DNA of 64,000 nucleotides, from the NCBI GenBank assembly GCA_024734495.1, contig JALMQS010000851.1:1-64000 (forward strand), in the 5' to 3' direction. A program made the position numbers and the translations under genes. Source of the DNA: Forficula auricularia. Taxonomy: Eukaryota > Arthropoda > Insecta > Dermaptera > Forficulidae. This document shows positions 21,270 through 33,400 of this stretch, piece after piece (positions within the stretch are counted from its first letter, which is position 1; each line of letters starts with the position of its first letter). The notes below the pieces were generated by a model, which worked only from the letters and a program-made list of their open reading frames with translations, was not told the origin of the DNA and ran no database searches.

Positions 21270-21715
21270 TAATGGAAGGCAGTCCGGGGGTAGTGAGGAA
21301 AGAATAAATTGACACATATCCAAATGAGGTGTAATTTATTCGATTCCTTCCTCCTTCTCTCTCAAACCGACTTTTCGGAGGATTCTTCCCTCCTTCTTCA
21401 GGGTTTCATAGGGGTCAATGAAGGAAACAAATATAATGCTTCCTTCCTCTCTCCAAAGCAGTGTTTAAAACTTTTTCTTCCTTAGCAGAAGCATAGAAAA
21501 ACAATTTTTTTCTTCTTTTTCTTAATTACTATTAATTTATTTATAATTATTAAGATACTGCTGTGGATAGAGGAAGGAAGGATTTTATTTGTTTCCTTCA
21601 TTGACCCTTTGAAACCCTGACAGGAGGGAAGAATCCTCCGAAACGTCGGTTTGAAAGGAAAGGAAAAAGGAATCCAATAAATTGCACCTTATTTGGATAT
21701 GAGTTAATTCATTAT
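21270..21715. mobile_element. HHR family B (variant) inverted pair
   Basis: A minus-strand copy with ribozyme 21401-21369 and a plus-strand copy with ribozyme 21617-21647, joined through AT-rich sequence near 21500. Outer ends match each other inverted (GGTAATGGAAGGCAGTCC against GGCTACATTCCATTAC). Left core: CTGAAGA, A, GGAGG...CCTCC, then GAAAAGTC. Right core: CTGACA, a damaged box. No target duplication could be assigned. Confidence 0.75.
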
Positions 21716-21729
21716 TTTCTACTACTCCT

Positions 21730-23500
21730 GGCTACATTCCATTACTTTCAATTAAATTTTAAATACAAAATTTTTCTAGGTATGTAATATTTTTGTAGAT
21801 TTATATAGTGAAAAATAGATTATTTTGTGAGAAGACATGAAATCCTTAATATGTATTTGTGTATAGATATATGTATATGTGAGTATATTTATTCACATCA
21901 AGAAGAAGACACAATTAGATATGTAGCTGATAAAGCTTGTATTTTTGTGATTAAATTTATTAAGAGTAGATACAATCTTTGATTTATTCTTTTAGACTTT
22001 CTTAACATAAATTTGTGAGCAGGTTAAAATTTTGTAGCTGAGCCAGTCAGATCTTTTTGATTAGATATCCCCTATAAAAAGCCAGAGTTGTTTTCCAGTG
22101 TTATTCAAGTCATTGTGACATCATTGTAGTATCATGCATGCTTGTAAAGGCATCCAGAATTAGGGGTTGAAACATGGGGTATTCTTAAGAAAAGTTTTCA
22201 TTTAAGATACCTATTTCAGTCGACATTCTCCAAATTTTAAGCAAAGAAACCAATCACATCGAAATTAACTATACATATAAGTTTTTTATTTTGAATCTAC
22301 TGCAGTGAATTGAAATTTTTATTACATACTATGACAAGAATTTTTTTCAAGGTATTATCTATATATATTTTCCAATTATTTTTACATGAGAAACAATTAT
22401 TTTAACAATATTTTCGATAAAATTAAAAAAAAAATTCATTCAAAATTTCTCTGGATTGGACCCTCGAAGTTTTCATCCATCCTAAATGGTTAATGATTAT
22501 ACGAGATATATGAGATTTAGATTTCTATTTCTTCGATTTTATTAGAAATCAAATGCACGGTGCATGATTTATTGAATAATCACCAAAATAATCAACTTTT
22601 CTACTTTGATCACGAAATTTCCCGACAATATGAAACATTTTTGTTAAGGGAGAATGGTGTGGGTTCTTGGTGAAACATTTTAAATAAAGTAAAGAAAATT
22701 TTGTAAAAATATAAGAAACTTTTTGAAATTTAAAATTTTGTGAAACTTACCTTGTATTTTATATTTTAAATTTTAAAACGTTTCTTAAAATTTTCTATAC
22801 CTACTTTAAATATGAAACATATTTGTTCATAATGGAGCCTCACAACTTTTTTCCATTCGAATAAAAATGTTGTTTCCAACCAACCAAAAAAATCTTTTTT
22901 GGAATTAATATTCCTAAATAACATTCAAATGCTGTTGTACGTTTACATTCGTTGTTAGGAAATGAAGACCGAATGAGTAGACGGTCTGTTAACAGGAATT
23001 TTTTCTAGATTGTATTTATGGATAAATTATGAACCCAAGTAAATTTTTATGCATCATTTTCCATTTTAACTACAACCACATATAGCTGCTACTTGATGTC
23101 TCTCTATGAGCCTCGAAACTCTTTTAATTGAACAATTCTTTGGATATAATTTAAAGACGTTTGCTTTTAAAATTGTCTGTTGTGTAGAGAAATTTAAAAA
23201 TCAAACATCCTGGCCAAAAAAAACATACAAAAGAAAAAAAAATTAATTGGGAAATTGCTCTTTCAAAAATCACGAGATTATCTGATAATCTTTATTTTGG
23301 CGCTCGGAGCCTATAAAGTCACGAGTGTCTCTCTAATATTGCCAATTCCTGGCTTTCAAAATATGTAAAATTTACTAAAAGTACCTTAGTGTGAGTACTT
23401 TTAATGTATATTATTTTAGTTATTATAAAATTATTAGTTTTTAATGAAAAATATGAAAAATTTGGGGAGCCTACAGTATATTTGTTCCACTCGCACCTCC
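21730..23500. other. AT-rich interval with a family D tail
   Basis: No gene recognised. A family D-type block is at about 22645-22810 (GGGTTCTTGGTGAAACATTT, AAATAAAGTAAAGAAAATTT), shared with 12450-12545. Confidence 0.45.
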
Positions 23501-23524
23501 TTGTAATTACTTATTAATATTCAA

Positions 23525-23640
23525 TATTCTTCTTCAAGCGCTATAATCGATTCTGAGCGTCGGCAAATACCATGGAGAGTATCCTCTATATTGTAATTTT
23601 CCTGAGGAAATTTTTCACAGTTGTGGTTTCTCATTGTCTT
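23525..23640. repeat. Dispersed repeat shared with 62865-62950
   Basis: TTCTTCAAGCGCTATAATCG, GAGCGTCGGC and GGAGAGTATCCTCT are repeated in the same orientation near 62870-62935, where they adjoin a minus-strand SINE. They may be an alternative SINE 3' body. Confidence 0.6.
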
Positions 23641-23929
23641 CCACAGGATTTAGTGATGCGCCTTGCATTTTTGACAAAGATGAAGATTTTTCTGACTAAT
23701 GCAAGATTCGATCCAATATTTTCACGAGGAATACTAATTTTTTTTGCATTAATATTTTTATAAAATAATATAATAATAGGTTTATGAGCTCACATCTTTT
23801 CAATAATTCTACTGCCTAGACAGACTCTTGAATTTCTTTAAAAATAAAAATATTTTGTAATTCATTTAATTAGTTTTATCAACATTAAAAAATATTCAAT
23901 ATCAACCCCCCCTCATTTTAGGAAGCTTA

Positions 23930-24300
23930 TTTTTGCAATAATAGTTCTCTCAGGTCTTAAAAACTAACACTGCAAATTTTCATACAAATCGGACCAAGGG
24001 TTCATTCACATTTGTAACACCTCCTCCCTAACTTTTTGTCCGACTTCAACCAACCCCTCTTAATATAAATATAAAATTCGTTTTGATACCTTGATTGGCT
24101 TTAGAACGTACACAAAATTTGGTCCACTCACTCACTAACAGAGATTTTGACGAAATAATTAATATCGTTTAAAATATAATTTTTTCGAGGTTTATTATAT
24201 AAAGTCTTATTGAAAAAAGAAACGCCGTGAATTCACTCAATTTTTAACATATACAGCAGTTTTTTTAGATTTTTTGAAAATACGAAACAAAAAATAAAAA
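23930..24300 (-). repeat. Diverged CTTTACC/GAGCTAGCTC-type repeat
   Basis: On the minus strand it contains CCTCGAAAAAATTATATTTT, a TCAAAATCTCTGTTAGTGAG block and a GGTCCGATTTG stretch, in the order seen in the 16632 copy but strongly diverged. Confidence 0.45.
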
Positions 24301-25068
24301 AAAAAAAAAAATTTCATACATTATTAGAATACTTCAACCGCATACCCGTTTAGTAAAGTAAAAAATTTGATTTTTTTTTAAATAATTAAAGAATCATAAG
24401 TATTAATATTTCCTTTAAATTAAAAAGAAATTGAATTATAATCAAAAGGAAATATTTGTAAATTTCATTAAAAACAACCATACCATCAATTTCGAATGAA
24501 ATGTATTTCAATAAATCTTTTATTTAATGTTAATATTTTTGATATTTATATAAAATATTAGATAGAGGTTGGAAAATATTTCAATTCATTTTATTTTTAC
24601 TAACGAATGCATTCCAATAAAATGTAAATTAAAAAATTCTCTAATTAAAAAACAAATTTATATAAATCAATTGGGATAGAATTAAAATGGAAAATTTTCA
24701 TTTTTTTTTATACTGTCACTAGTCCTTCAAAATCAAAAGAGAGAGTTGAATGATATTCATTCAAAAATAACACCGTAGATCACAAGAAAATTGATAGATT
24801 GTTTCACATTTTAATCAAGGATTTGGTGAGCTCATTTAAGATATGTAGGTTAGCTTGTATTATTTTTTAAAACAAATATTTCCATTTTTCGCCCATAGAT
24901 GATCATATTCCATTTTCATAATATTTATGTTCCATTAAATACATTCCTCTTTGATATTTAATCACAAAATTAAACTTATGTTTATTTATTGCATTAGTGA
25001 AGAGAATAAAGTTTTTTTTTTCGAAAACAGATTTTTCAAAAAATATTAATTTTACTTTTGATCTTTAA

Positions 25069-25773
25069 GGTAGCTGTTTCGAGAAAATACTAGCAAAAAG
25101 TTAATCCTAGAGTATATATAGAACAGACAATTCATAATTCATAACCACAAAACTTTTTGCTGTTTATGTACCACTACTAGCCAATCCAGTGCTCGTTTGA
25201 TAAATCTGGTAACACTGTCCGAGCTTGTATATATTTTATCATAGAAATTTCAGATAAAGTACATTATAAAGGGAGATTTATAAAACAAATTGTTCTTAAT
25301 AAATGATTGAAAGCTGTTGCGACAATGGCTGAAGCGAAAAAAATGTCAAAAATATTACTAAAGTTAACCCACTTTTTAGGTTAAATAGATGCATTGTTGC
25401 CAGCTTGTTTTTAGTGTAAATTTTTCATTATACATTTTTCATTATTTATTCATTATTATCTCAGAAACTGTGTTGTAACTATGAATTAAAATTTTCTTAA
25501 GAAATGTATTAGTTATTGTTTAATGTTGGTTTAGTTTCTTATAACAATGGTAAGAAGAGTTTCTTAATTATAATTAAATATGTATGTAAACTTTCCGATA
25601 TTCCGTATAGTGCAATAAGAGTCTGAAAAACTCTCTCTTTGAAATTTAATATCTCCGGAACTATATTGTTCAGAAATTTCTTTTTGCCACCAATCGATGC
25701 ACAAGTATTTAAATAATAATCTGTCTAAATTTCAAAAAAATCCTAAGCAAACCCATATGGTGAAACAACCACC
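25069..25773 (+). mobile_element. DNA element with GGTAGTTGTTTC inverted ends, copy 1
   Basis: Left end GGTAGCTGTTTC after TTAA; right end GAAACAACCACC. The interior matches 42636-43371 in inverse orientation (CTTTTTGCTGTTTATG, CTAGCCAATCC, TTTCATTATTTATTCATTAT). No transposase frame, so it is non-autonomous. Confidence 0.75.
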
Positions 25774-26109
25774 AATACAAGCAATAGCATCTTCACTACA
25801 AACCTGCCTAAGATCTTCAAACCATAGATTATATACATAATACTGAAAAAATTGAACAAAATAAAGTTTTTCTGCATCTAAAATACCATCTAATAATAAT
25901 ATGAAAAATTATCTCTTTTTAAGGAATAAATAAACATTCCTTTAATAAATTTAAATATTTTCATCCTAAGAGTTGATCTACTAGTATATTTAAAAAAAAA
26001 TATTAATTTAAGCCTGACTAAATATGTTTCGATTAAAAACGTCTGTTTCAATCCGCTCCCTTAGCAATAAGAAGAAATAAATTCCGAAACATAAAATCAA
26101 CTAATTATC

Positions 26110-26345
26110 ACTTAATATACCTCGTCAGTGTTTTCCTGGAATGACCATAGGCCTTGTGGCCATGAAAGGATCCTCAACCATGCCCTAGGGCTTTCGATAT
26201 TGTAGAGGCGGCAGGTTATTTTTGAGCATTGCAGAATATGGAAGTTGCCTGAATATCTCCGTTCGGGCCGAGGTAATTAGCCCTTGGGGCTGGTGGAATG
26301 TCCTTTCAGAATTCAACCCTTCACCAAGTACTGCTTGGGATCCAT
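26110..26345. other. GC-richer island of unknown nature
   Basis: Stands out in composition. On the minus strand one frame reads FHILQCSKITCRLYNIESPR and on to SFQENTDE without a stop, but has no start and matches no family I recognise. It could be an exon or a retroelement fragment. Confidence 0.3.
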
Positions 26346-27114
26346 TAGTGCTCGAATATTCTTAATTTATTAGAACAACCCAAATTAATTGATTTTGGCT
26401 CAACAATTGCATATACCTATATATTTAATTTCCCTTAAATGAATGATGAGAAAAGTTTACACTCTTTGAATTTGCACTTTATATGCGTCGTTTTAGGCAA
26501 CAAGAAGCTTGATTTATAATAACCAGTCTGCCGTTCATTTCCTTTAAATCCAAATTTTGATGGGATTATTTCTAAGATTTTTTATATTTATATTATAAAT
26601 TTATAGCTGTATTGAATGGGCAGGCGCTGACTTTTAAGCCAGAGGATGCTGTCCAAAAAAAGACCCTTCATTCTTGAACATTTTATTTTATTATTCGCAA
26701 AATTCATAACCGCTTAATATAATTTTTCAAATTTCACATTAGAATTTTTTCATATGATATTAAAGACAAATCAGTCTATCTTCACTTTGACTTCTTCCAG
26801 GAGCAAGTAAAAATAATCCACCTTTCTATCTTAGAGGCTCTGTCTGAGTACTTTCAATAAATATTTTTTTGTTGGCTATAAAATAATTAGTTTGGATGGA
26901 AAAAATTACGATACCTATATGGGTTTCGTGAACAATGTACATACGGCTTGCACTTAGGCTCTTTGTTTTTATTAATATTTTGTCTACCTAATTATAAAAT
27001 TGTTTTTGACGTTCATAATGTGTTAAAAAAAATGATTTTATTCGATTTTTTTTTTTTAATTTTTGAGTATCCAGTTTTTTTAATGAAGAGTGTACAAATA
27101 GATGCTAGGTAGGG

Positions 27115-27330
27115 ACGCGCCGTCGCCTGCCGTCAGGTCGTGCGCTAGCCATACCCTCAACTGATATGCCAATTCAGTTGTCTAAATACTAGGGGCACCC
27201 AGGTTCGAGGTGTAGCTATTAAATGGCTGGAGTGATGATGCTATTGGCAAACAGCGAACATGCCGCGACAGTTTTGAACATGATTGTATCTGATCCCCCC
27301 CTCTGCTCACTATACAAGCCTTCGGGTCAG
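27115..27330 (+). repeat. Dispersed repeat with protein-like frame, copy 1
   Basis: Matches 53560-53790 on the minus strand: CAATTCAGTTGTCTA, GGGGCACCC, then a stretch reading HAATVLNMIVSDPP here and RAATGMNMIVSDD there. Similarity in the protein frame suggests a decayed transposon gene, family unknown. A TGA is shared at the same place. Confidence 0.5.
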
Positions 27331-27454
27331 TTTGTCTCTAAAACAATTTTATAATAAGGTAGACAAAATATTAATTAAAAAAAGCTGCTAAGTGCAATCA
27401 AATACTTCTGCCAAAACATCTTTTAGTTCGTCATTCAGAATTAATTTTTTTATT

Positions 27455-27530
27455 CATTGAAGGAGACACACTATTTTATTGTCTCCTTCAATATATAAAA
27501 ATTCTTCTACCCTCGCCACAAAAACTTTCA
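27455..27530 (+). repeat. HHR subfamily A2 tail
   Basis: GAAGGAGACACACTATTTTA, TTGTCTCCTTC and a CTCGCCACAAAAACTTTCAA block match the A2 tail at 55912-55990. No ribozyme is attached. Confidence 0.65.
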
Positions 27531-27559
27531 ATTTAATTTTTTTTATTCAATTTATAGAT

Positions 27560-28600
27560 TTTAAAAGAAAGTCAGACGTCGAACCTAAATGTAAACTAAT
27601 TTATTTACTTTCAACCACATAAAATCAAAGTACATATTTTCCATAAGATAGCGAAAATGATTCAAATATGAAATCTGGGAAATTTTTTTCATATTCTAAC
27701 GTTAAAAAGTACTTTTTAATTTAAAACTAAACGAGATTCATATATGACACGGTATGAAGATACTCTTGACGTTCTGAGATTTCAGGGATGCGCCGCATCC
27801 ACAGCATCCATGGACCGCACTCCACTGCTGTATTTCTAAACCTGATCTAGCAATGAGACCATTTGGTTGTGGATTATTATGCCCGGGTTGGATTAATTAG
27901 GTCGCATGAATTTTTTGAAAAAAATTGCTCATAGGATTATCATGGTCAGAGTTTGTGTTTTCTTTACGTTTAAGGCCATTCTGTCTACATAATTCATAAT
28001 CATCTTAAGATCACAACGGGCTAAAGTATTCTCGCCCTTGGGGCGCGACAACCTCAGAAGTAGGTTGGTCTTCTTTCACCCTCGTAAGTACAATAGCACA
28101 GGAGTCCAAAAAGGACAAATCTGGGCTTTGGAAATATATAATAAATGTATTATGTAGTTTCAAGGTTTCCTGTTGTATTATATATTATTGTATTTTTTGA
28201 AATAATCGAATCAATACATCTCGTTGTGCAACATTTCATATTAAATTGACATTAACAAAATTAAAAACTAAAAGATCATATTAATCGAACGCTGAGAAGT
28301 TATTTAATTAAACAATAAATTAAAAAAAAAAAAAAAAATGGAAAAATGACATTCGATATCAAATGATGAGATTTTAGGAAATAACTTTTTTGCCTAAATG
28401 TGCAATTTGATTTGAAATAAAATTAACTAAGGATGATAATAAAGTGAACTTAATTGACATTAAATAATTTTTAGTTAGATTGATATTGCATCCCATTTGC
28501 AGTAGTGCCTTAACAAAAAACAAAGTGAGAAGCTAAAAAATTAATTTATTATTCATTTTTATCTCTTACTTACGATTGTCTAATATATAAACCGAAAAAA
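27560..28600. other. AT-rich interval without recognised gene
   Basis: Around 27770-27830 is a GGATGCGCCGCATCCACAGC block also present at the edge of the hAT element at 59596 (inverted). Otherwise nothing was identified. Confidence 0.35.
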
Positions 28601-28606
28601 TTCAAG

Positions 28607-28915
28607 TTTTAACCCCTGTGGTCTGAATTTTTGATTTTCATAGAAAAATAAGCTATTACTTCCCAAGATATTTTTATCGATTCTAATATAAGAGTATTTA
28701 GAAAGCCCAAATAAGGTATTTGCTTTGATATAAAGCGAAAATATTTAACATTGACATCCTCGAAAAAATCTGAAATGTATACAAAGGGTCCCCCCTCTGG
28801 TCTGAGTTTCTGATTTTCATAGAAAAATAAACTATTAATTCCCAATATATTTTTATCGATTTTAATACAAGAGTATTTAGAAAGGCCAAAAAGCGTATTT
28901 GTTTTGATATATATG
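28607..28915 (+). repeat. Two-unit tandem duplication, unit about 185 bp
   Basis: CTCTGGTCTGA-type start, TTTTCATAGAAAAATAA, ATTTTTATCGATT and AAGAGTATTTAGAAAG occur twice in direct orientation. The open frames here are by-products of the repeat. Confidence 0.85.
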
Positions 28916-29188
28916 TACTTTTACTTAGTGTAGGGAGCCATAGAAAAATTTTAATTATCGGAAAAGTTTGGGAACCCCTGTTCTAAACTATTAAAGCTAG
29001 AAACTGGAAATTTGACAAGGACAGAATTTTAAAACGTAGATAGTTCAATAAACAAATAGATATTTTAAAATCTTATTAAACAAGTCATCTGTAATTTATA
29101 TTTTAAAGCACTACTCACGCTCTTTGAGCCTACAAAGAGCCTTCTCAATTCCCCCCTATAACTTTGCCAGTATATAATTCTGTAAAAG

Positions 29189-29372
29189 GGGGTCAGGATG
29201 GCCGACTGGGTATATTCGTAGCATATGAATCAGGCTAGCCCGGGTTCAAGCCCGGTTCACTATAAATATTTGATTGGCTATAATCTGATCCCTACACCAA
29301 TTTACACACACTTCCACACACACACACTGGCTAAAAGGAATATTTAGTTCCCGAGGCCAATAAAAAAAAATC
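29189..29372 (+). mobile_element. tRNA-derived SINE, full copy
   Basis: Pol III A box TGGCCGACTGG (29199-29209) and B box GGTTCAAGCCC (29243-29253) at tRNA-like spacing, then the body (TTTGATTGGCTATAATCTGA, CACACACACACTGGCTAA) and an A-rich end. Best-preserved member; relatives at 31968, 32262, 39440 and 62965. Confidence 0.9.
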
Positions 29373-29591
29373 TATAAAAATTCATATATGTAACTTAATA
29401 GGAGAACTTATGACACATTCTATTTGGTTGCTCTAAAATTTATAATGTAAGTCAGATTAAAAAACGAATTTAATTTTTGTACCATTATGATAAAATCGTA
29501 TTTTGAAAAATAAAAAAAGAATTGTACAAGTATTACAAATTTTGAAACCCTGTTTTTCAATATTTTTAAACTTTTTAATAACATGATTTTA

Positions 29592-29930
29592 GTAAAGTAA
29601 AGAAAATTTAAAAAATTTAAAAATATGAAATTCTAGGTACGTTTCACAAAAATAAAAGACAAGATGTTTGTTAGCATAACTCTATATATATTTCGGGGTA
29701 CGAGCCCATCTTCAGGAATTCACAGAGAAAGAAGAGTTTTCTCTTGAACACCTTCAGGAATTCACAGAGAAAGAATAGTTTTCTCTGTGAACTCCTGAAG
29801 ATGGGCTCGTACCCCGAAATATATATGGAGTTATGCTAACAAACATCTTGTCTTTTATTTTTGGGAAACCTACCTGGAGTTTTATATTTTTAAATTTTTT
29901 AAATTTTCTTTACTTTATTTAAATATGTTT
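29592..29930. mobile_element. Family D inverted pair with hammerhead-like cores
   Basis: Two arms in head-to-head orientation share ATCTTGTCTTTTATTTTT, GTTAGCATAACTC and a core CTGAAGA, T, GGG...CCC, GAAATATATAT (CTGAAGA at 29709-29715 minus and 29795-29801 plus). Outer ends are tails (TTTAAATTTTCTTTACTTTA). The 3' flank GGAGTT can pair with AACTC before the core. The fit to a hammerhead is weaker than in A and B. Confidence 0.6.
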
Positions 29931-30967
29931 CACCAGAAGAACATTCACCATAACAAAACTTGATTTAAGCTTTATAAGCGATTATCTACGAATTAGAGAA
30001 TTATTTAAAACTTAAATGAAAGTTATTCCTTGATTTTTCACAGGAAATAACTTGTTAATATTGTTTCTTCTTAATTTTAATAAATTTATAATCTCATTGA
30101 AATAGAAAATATTAAGGAAATTGCCCCCACCTTAAAAACTTTTTTTAGCGGTTATTTCTAATTAAATTCTAAAAATTATATAACATTTCAGAATTCTATC
30201 CTTTGATCTAACTTTTCTCTAATAACTCACGTTAGCACAATTTTACTTCCAAAGCACATTGGGTAGTAATGGCTGGTGGGGGTGGGAAATTCTGTTTGCA
30301 TTAACGGAATGAACGCTCTCCTTGTGTTTTAATATGATTAATTTTTCTATGTTCGTGTCGAGCGTTTCAAAGAGTTATTGAATTACAACATTACATTATT
30401 ACAGTATAGCCAGTCATTTGATGGAAAACGGGACTAGGAAAGCACAGAATTGGGCTTCCGCTATAAGAACCAAATTATTCTCTCGAATTTCAAATTTGCT
30501 AAGCTTAAAGTGCAAATTAATTTTTATTACATTTCTAGAGTAATTCTTTTAGAGCTGATTTAGATTTCACATATTAAAATTTTAAGATAATTCATTAAAT
30601 TGCAATAAATATCGAAAGCATCTATAAATAGTTAAGATAATATGATCAAATTATCATGGAAGACTTAGTGTTTCGAAAAAATATATAAATTAGTATGTGT
30701 CATGAAAAATTTCATCAAAATTGACTGTACCGTTTTCGAGATCGATGTTTGATTTGAATAAATTTACACTGCGTCGTAATAATACGAGTTTTTTTTTGTA
30801 ATCTTTTACGAAATTTAATTGAAAAGTTTTTGTTTTGCCGAGAGTAGCAGAGTTGTTGATTCACAAAGAGAAACAAAGAGGTTGTCCTCTGCTTGATGCA
30901 AATAAACATACACACATATATATATATCGAGATGATATATCTGTATATATATTATTTATTTGTTTGA

Positions 30968-31002
30968 GACTATAGTTTCGAAGACTTGGTCTTCATCATC
31001 AG
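30968..31002 (-). ncRNA. Hammerhead ribozyme motif, family A
   Basis: CTGATGA, T, GAAGAC-CAA-GTCTTC, GAA, then the 8-nt palindrome ACTATAGT as helix III and C as cleavage position. All core positions are intact. Helix I is short near the core (AGA with TCT-type pairing). One extra T separates CTGATGA from helix II. Confidence 0.82.
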
Positions 31003-31196
31003 TCTTTCTTCAATTATAAATGTTTTTCATGGAGTCAATATCATATGGATATTGAAAACTTGGTGTTCCTTCGTCACTGCTGGCTAGGAACTAATAAAGA
31101 CATTCCATCCGGTTCACATTCAAAATATAACAATATGTTTCCTTTCTCCTTTCTCCTTAGAAAGGCTGACAAAAGAAGGGTTTTTCTTTTTTTCTT

Positions 31197-31340
31197 TTAT
31201 CTTTTGTTAGCAAACATCTTAAGCAGATTACTATTGGATAACTCTATTTGATTGTTCAAACAGAGTTTTGAATTTCTATTGAATGATTTCAAAATTTCTA
31301 AAGATTCGATTGCCCTAATTAATTTTGGGTTCTTTTCTCC
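31197..31340 (-). pseudogene. Possible C-terminal end of a Penelope-like protein
   Basis: The minus-strand frame contains PEGIRLLKGEKNPK, AIESLEILKSFNRNSKLCLN and NQIELSNSNLLKMFANKR, then a stop. An acidic/Leu ESLEILK stretch followed by an N-Q segment near the C-terminus recalls the region after the GIY-YIG endonuclease in PLE proteins. The stop lies about 190 nt upstream of the ribozyme, the order expected for a PLE. The part before 31340 in the same open frame is antisense of the other arm. No RT or GIY-YIG motif remains, so assignment is tentative. Confidence 0.4.
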
Positions 31341-31514
31341 TTTTAGTAATCTAATCCCTTCTGGGAAGGAGAAAGGGAAACATATTGTTATATTTGAATG
31401 TGAACCGGATGGAATGTCTTTATTAGTTCCTAGCCAGCAGTGACGAAGGAACACCAAGTTTTCAATATCCATATGATATTGACTCCATGAAAAACATTTA
31501 TAATTGAAGAAAGA

Positions 31515-31549
31515 CTGATGATGAAGACCGGGTCTTCGAAGCTATAGTC
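31515..31549 (+). ncRNA. Hammerhead ribozyme motif, family A, mutated
   Basis: CTGATGA, T, GAAGACC-GGTCTTC, GAAG, CTATAGTC. The A that should pair with U at the base of helix III is G, leaving a G-U pair, so activity may be reduced. Confidence 0.7.
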
Positions 31550-31967
31550 TCAAACAAATAAATAATATATATACAGATGTATCATCTCGATATATATATG
31601 TGTGTATGTTTGTTTGCATCAGGCAGAGGACAGCCTCTTTGTTTCTCTTTGTGTTTTACGAAATTTCTAATATACTTTTTTTTATAAATTATTTTTTGTA
31701 GATTGATATCTGCTTCTTGTAAGAACACCCTGGCTAATTACTCAAATTATTAACTACTGTATAAATAATTAAATAAATCTTTATTTTCTATGTCGAAAAC
31801 GCTAGGTCAATCATGTTGAAATTTACATTCATTTTTCATGATACAAATAGTTATCTTATAAATTATTATTATAAATTGATTTCCCTAAAGATATAAAAAA
31901 ATTAAATTGCAAGGAAAAACAAAAAATTAAAAATAATATGAATTTTTTTGAAAAATAGGTTTATTTA

Positions 31968-32150
31968 TGGGAGTCAGGTTGGCCGACTTTGCCTATGAAT
32001 CAAGAAGCGCGCGAGTTCAAGCCTAGGTCCCTCAAAATATGACCAGCTATAATCTGACCCCATCGCCAATTTTAACACACATTGGAGCACACCAAAAATT
32101 TACCTATGGTCTAATCAAATAGGCCTTGTTCCCGAGGTTATAAAAAAATT
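31968..32150 (+). mobile_element. tRNA-derived SINE, diverged copy
   Basis: GTTGGCCGACTTTG and GAGTTCAAGCCT correspond to the A and B boxes; the body has AGCTATAATCTGACCCC and a GTTCCCGAGG end before an A run. Confidence 0.8.
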
Positions 32151-32234
32151 TAGTTTTAACTTCACAAATTATTTTCCATTCTGATACAATGCAAACATAT
32201 TTCTTAACAAAGCTCATTGTTTTAGAGCTTAGAC

Positions 32235-32819
32235 CAGCGGTCTCCAACCTTAATATATGGGGGTCAGGTTAGCAGAGGGAATCGTACATATTCCACAATG
32301 AATCAGCCTGTCCTATAAGAAAATCTTAAATTTCTCCTAATTCTATTGCTATCAGCAAGCTATGACTTGTCTATTTACGATCTTATATATTGAGAGTTGT
32401 TAAAAATGGATTACTCCAGAAATTCTCGAATCATATTTCTTTCTTTCTTTTATGTATTATTACTATTTTAAAGGTCCTCAGCGTGAACAATTTTTATTCG
32501 ACTAAAACTCGTCTGGACTTGCCTTTGACATGCTTGAACTAGAAAATTTCAAATCTCCTATCCCCACCCTTTTCGAAAAAATCATTAATTTTAATTGCCC
32601 CTCGAAACTATGCAACAATTTTATTTAATTTCGAGAACCAGTATACTTTTCAAAAGAAAAAAAAATGTTTTTTATAGAAATATTTGAAATAACGGATAAT
32701 AATTTGAAAATTTAAAGATCCCCTGAAATTTTGAAGTCGACCTTATGTATTTATGAAAATACTCTAAATGTTTGAAATTTTAGGACTCATCCACAGCATT
32801 TATGGTTCGCCCGTCACTG
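32235..32819 (-). mobile_element. hAT-like element, copy related to 59596
   Basis: Ends CAGCGGTCTCCAACCTT and CGTCACTG are hAT-like. The interior on the minus strand matches 59640-60110 (TTTAGAGTATTTTCATAAAT, TTATTATCCGTTATTTCAAA, GACGAGTTTTAGTCGAATA). A SINE head (32262-32310) lies inside. No transposase and no certain target duplication. Confidence 0.65.
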
Positions 32820-33400
32820 GTACTCAAAATACAATAATTTTTAAGTCTATAAAAATTTTTAAATATTAAAAAAATTGAATAGTAATTTGAAAAGTCTGAA
32901 AGGTTTAATGAGAAACTAGACATTCGCTTTCCTGAGATGTCGTAACTGTATTTGCGCTCTTTTGAATTAATATTTGAAAAAAATTAAATAATTTTTAAAA
33001 TTTCCTTATAAAACAATGATTTAATGGAAAATAACCTCCCAGTTTCAAGAAAAGTAACCCCCCCATTTTATTCACTTCTAAAGAATTAGAAGAGCTTTTT
33101 ATTACCTTTTGTTGAAGTTATAAGACTTGACCGTTTTTATTTTTAGCATTTAATGCTAAAATTCAACAATTTTCAAACCCCCGCACTCTGAATCTTAACC
33201 CCCCCCTTTGGGCTCCCCTGCATTAAGCGATATTGTTTAGGAAATTCTTCCTGAATGACTCTTGACATTTCGATAAATTATACTAGATCCATAATCATGA
33301 CTTGTTCGAATCTAACGGCAAAGATTATTTTGTCACTAAAAAGATATCTAATGATTTCTGCTTCTCTTGCTTTTGTTTATTGTATATCTCTCCACCAATG

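Larger units (their letters stand above)
30817..31653. mobile_element. HHR family A inverted element with 13-bp TSD and PLE-like coding end
   Basis: Flanked by TTTTACGAAATTT (30804-30816 and 31654-31666). The minus-strand arm runs from the coding end (about 31340) through a 3' UTR, ribozyme (31002-30968) and complete tail. The plus-strand arm starts near 31360, holds a ribozyme (31515-31549) and a tail cut short at 31653. The minus arm extends about 200 nt further 5' than the plus arm, so two templates of different length were joined. Confidence 0.85.

Noticed and set aside
29189..29260. A possible functional tRNA gene
   Set aside because: A and B boxes are good, but no cloverleaf with paired acceptor ends forms, and several copies share a non-tRNA body, so it is a SINE.
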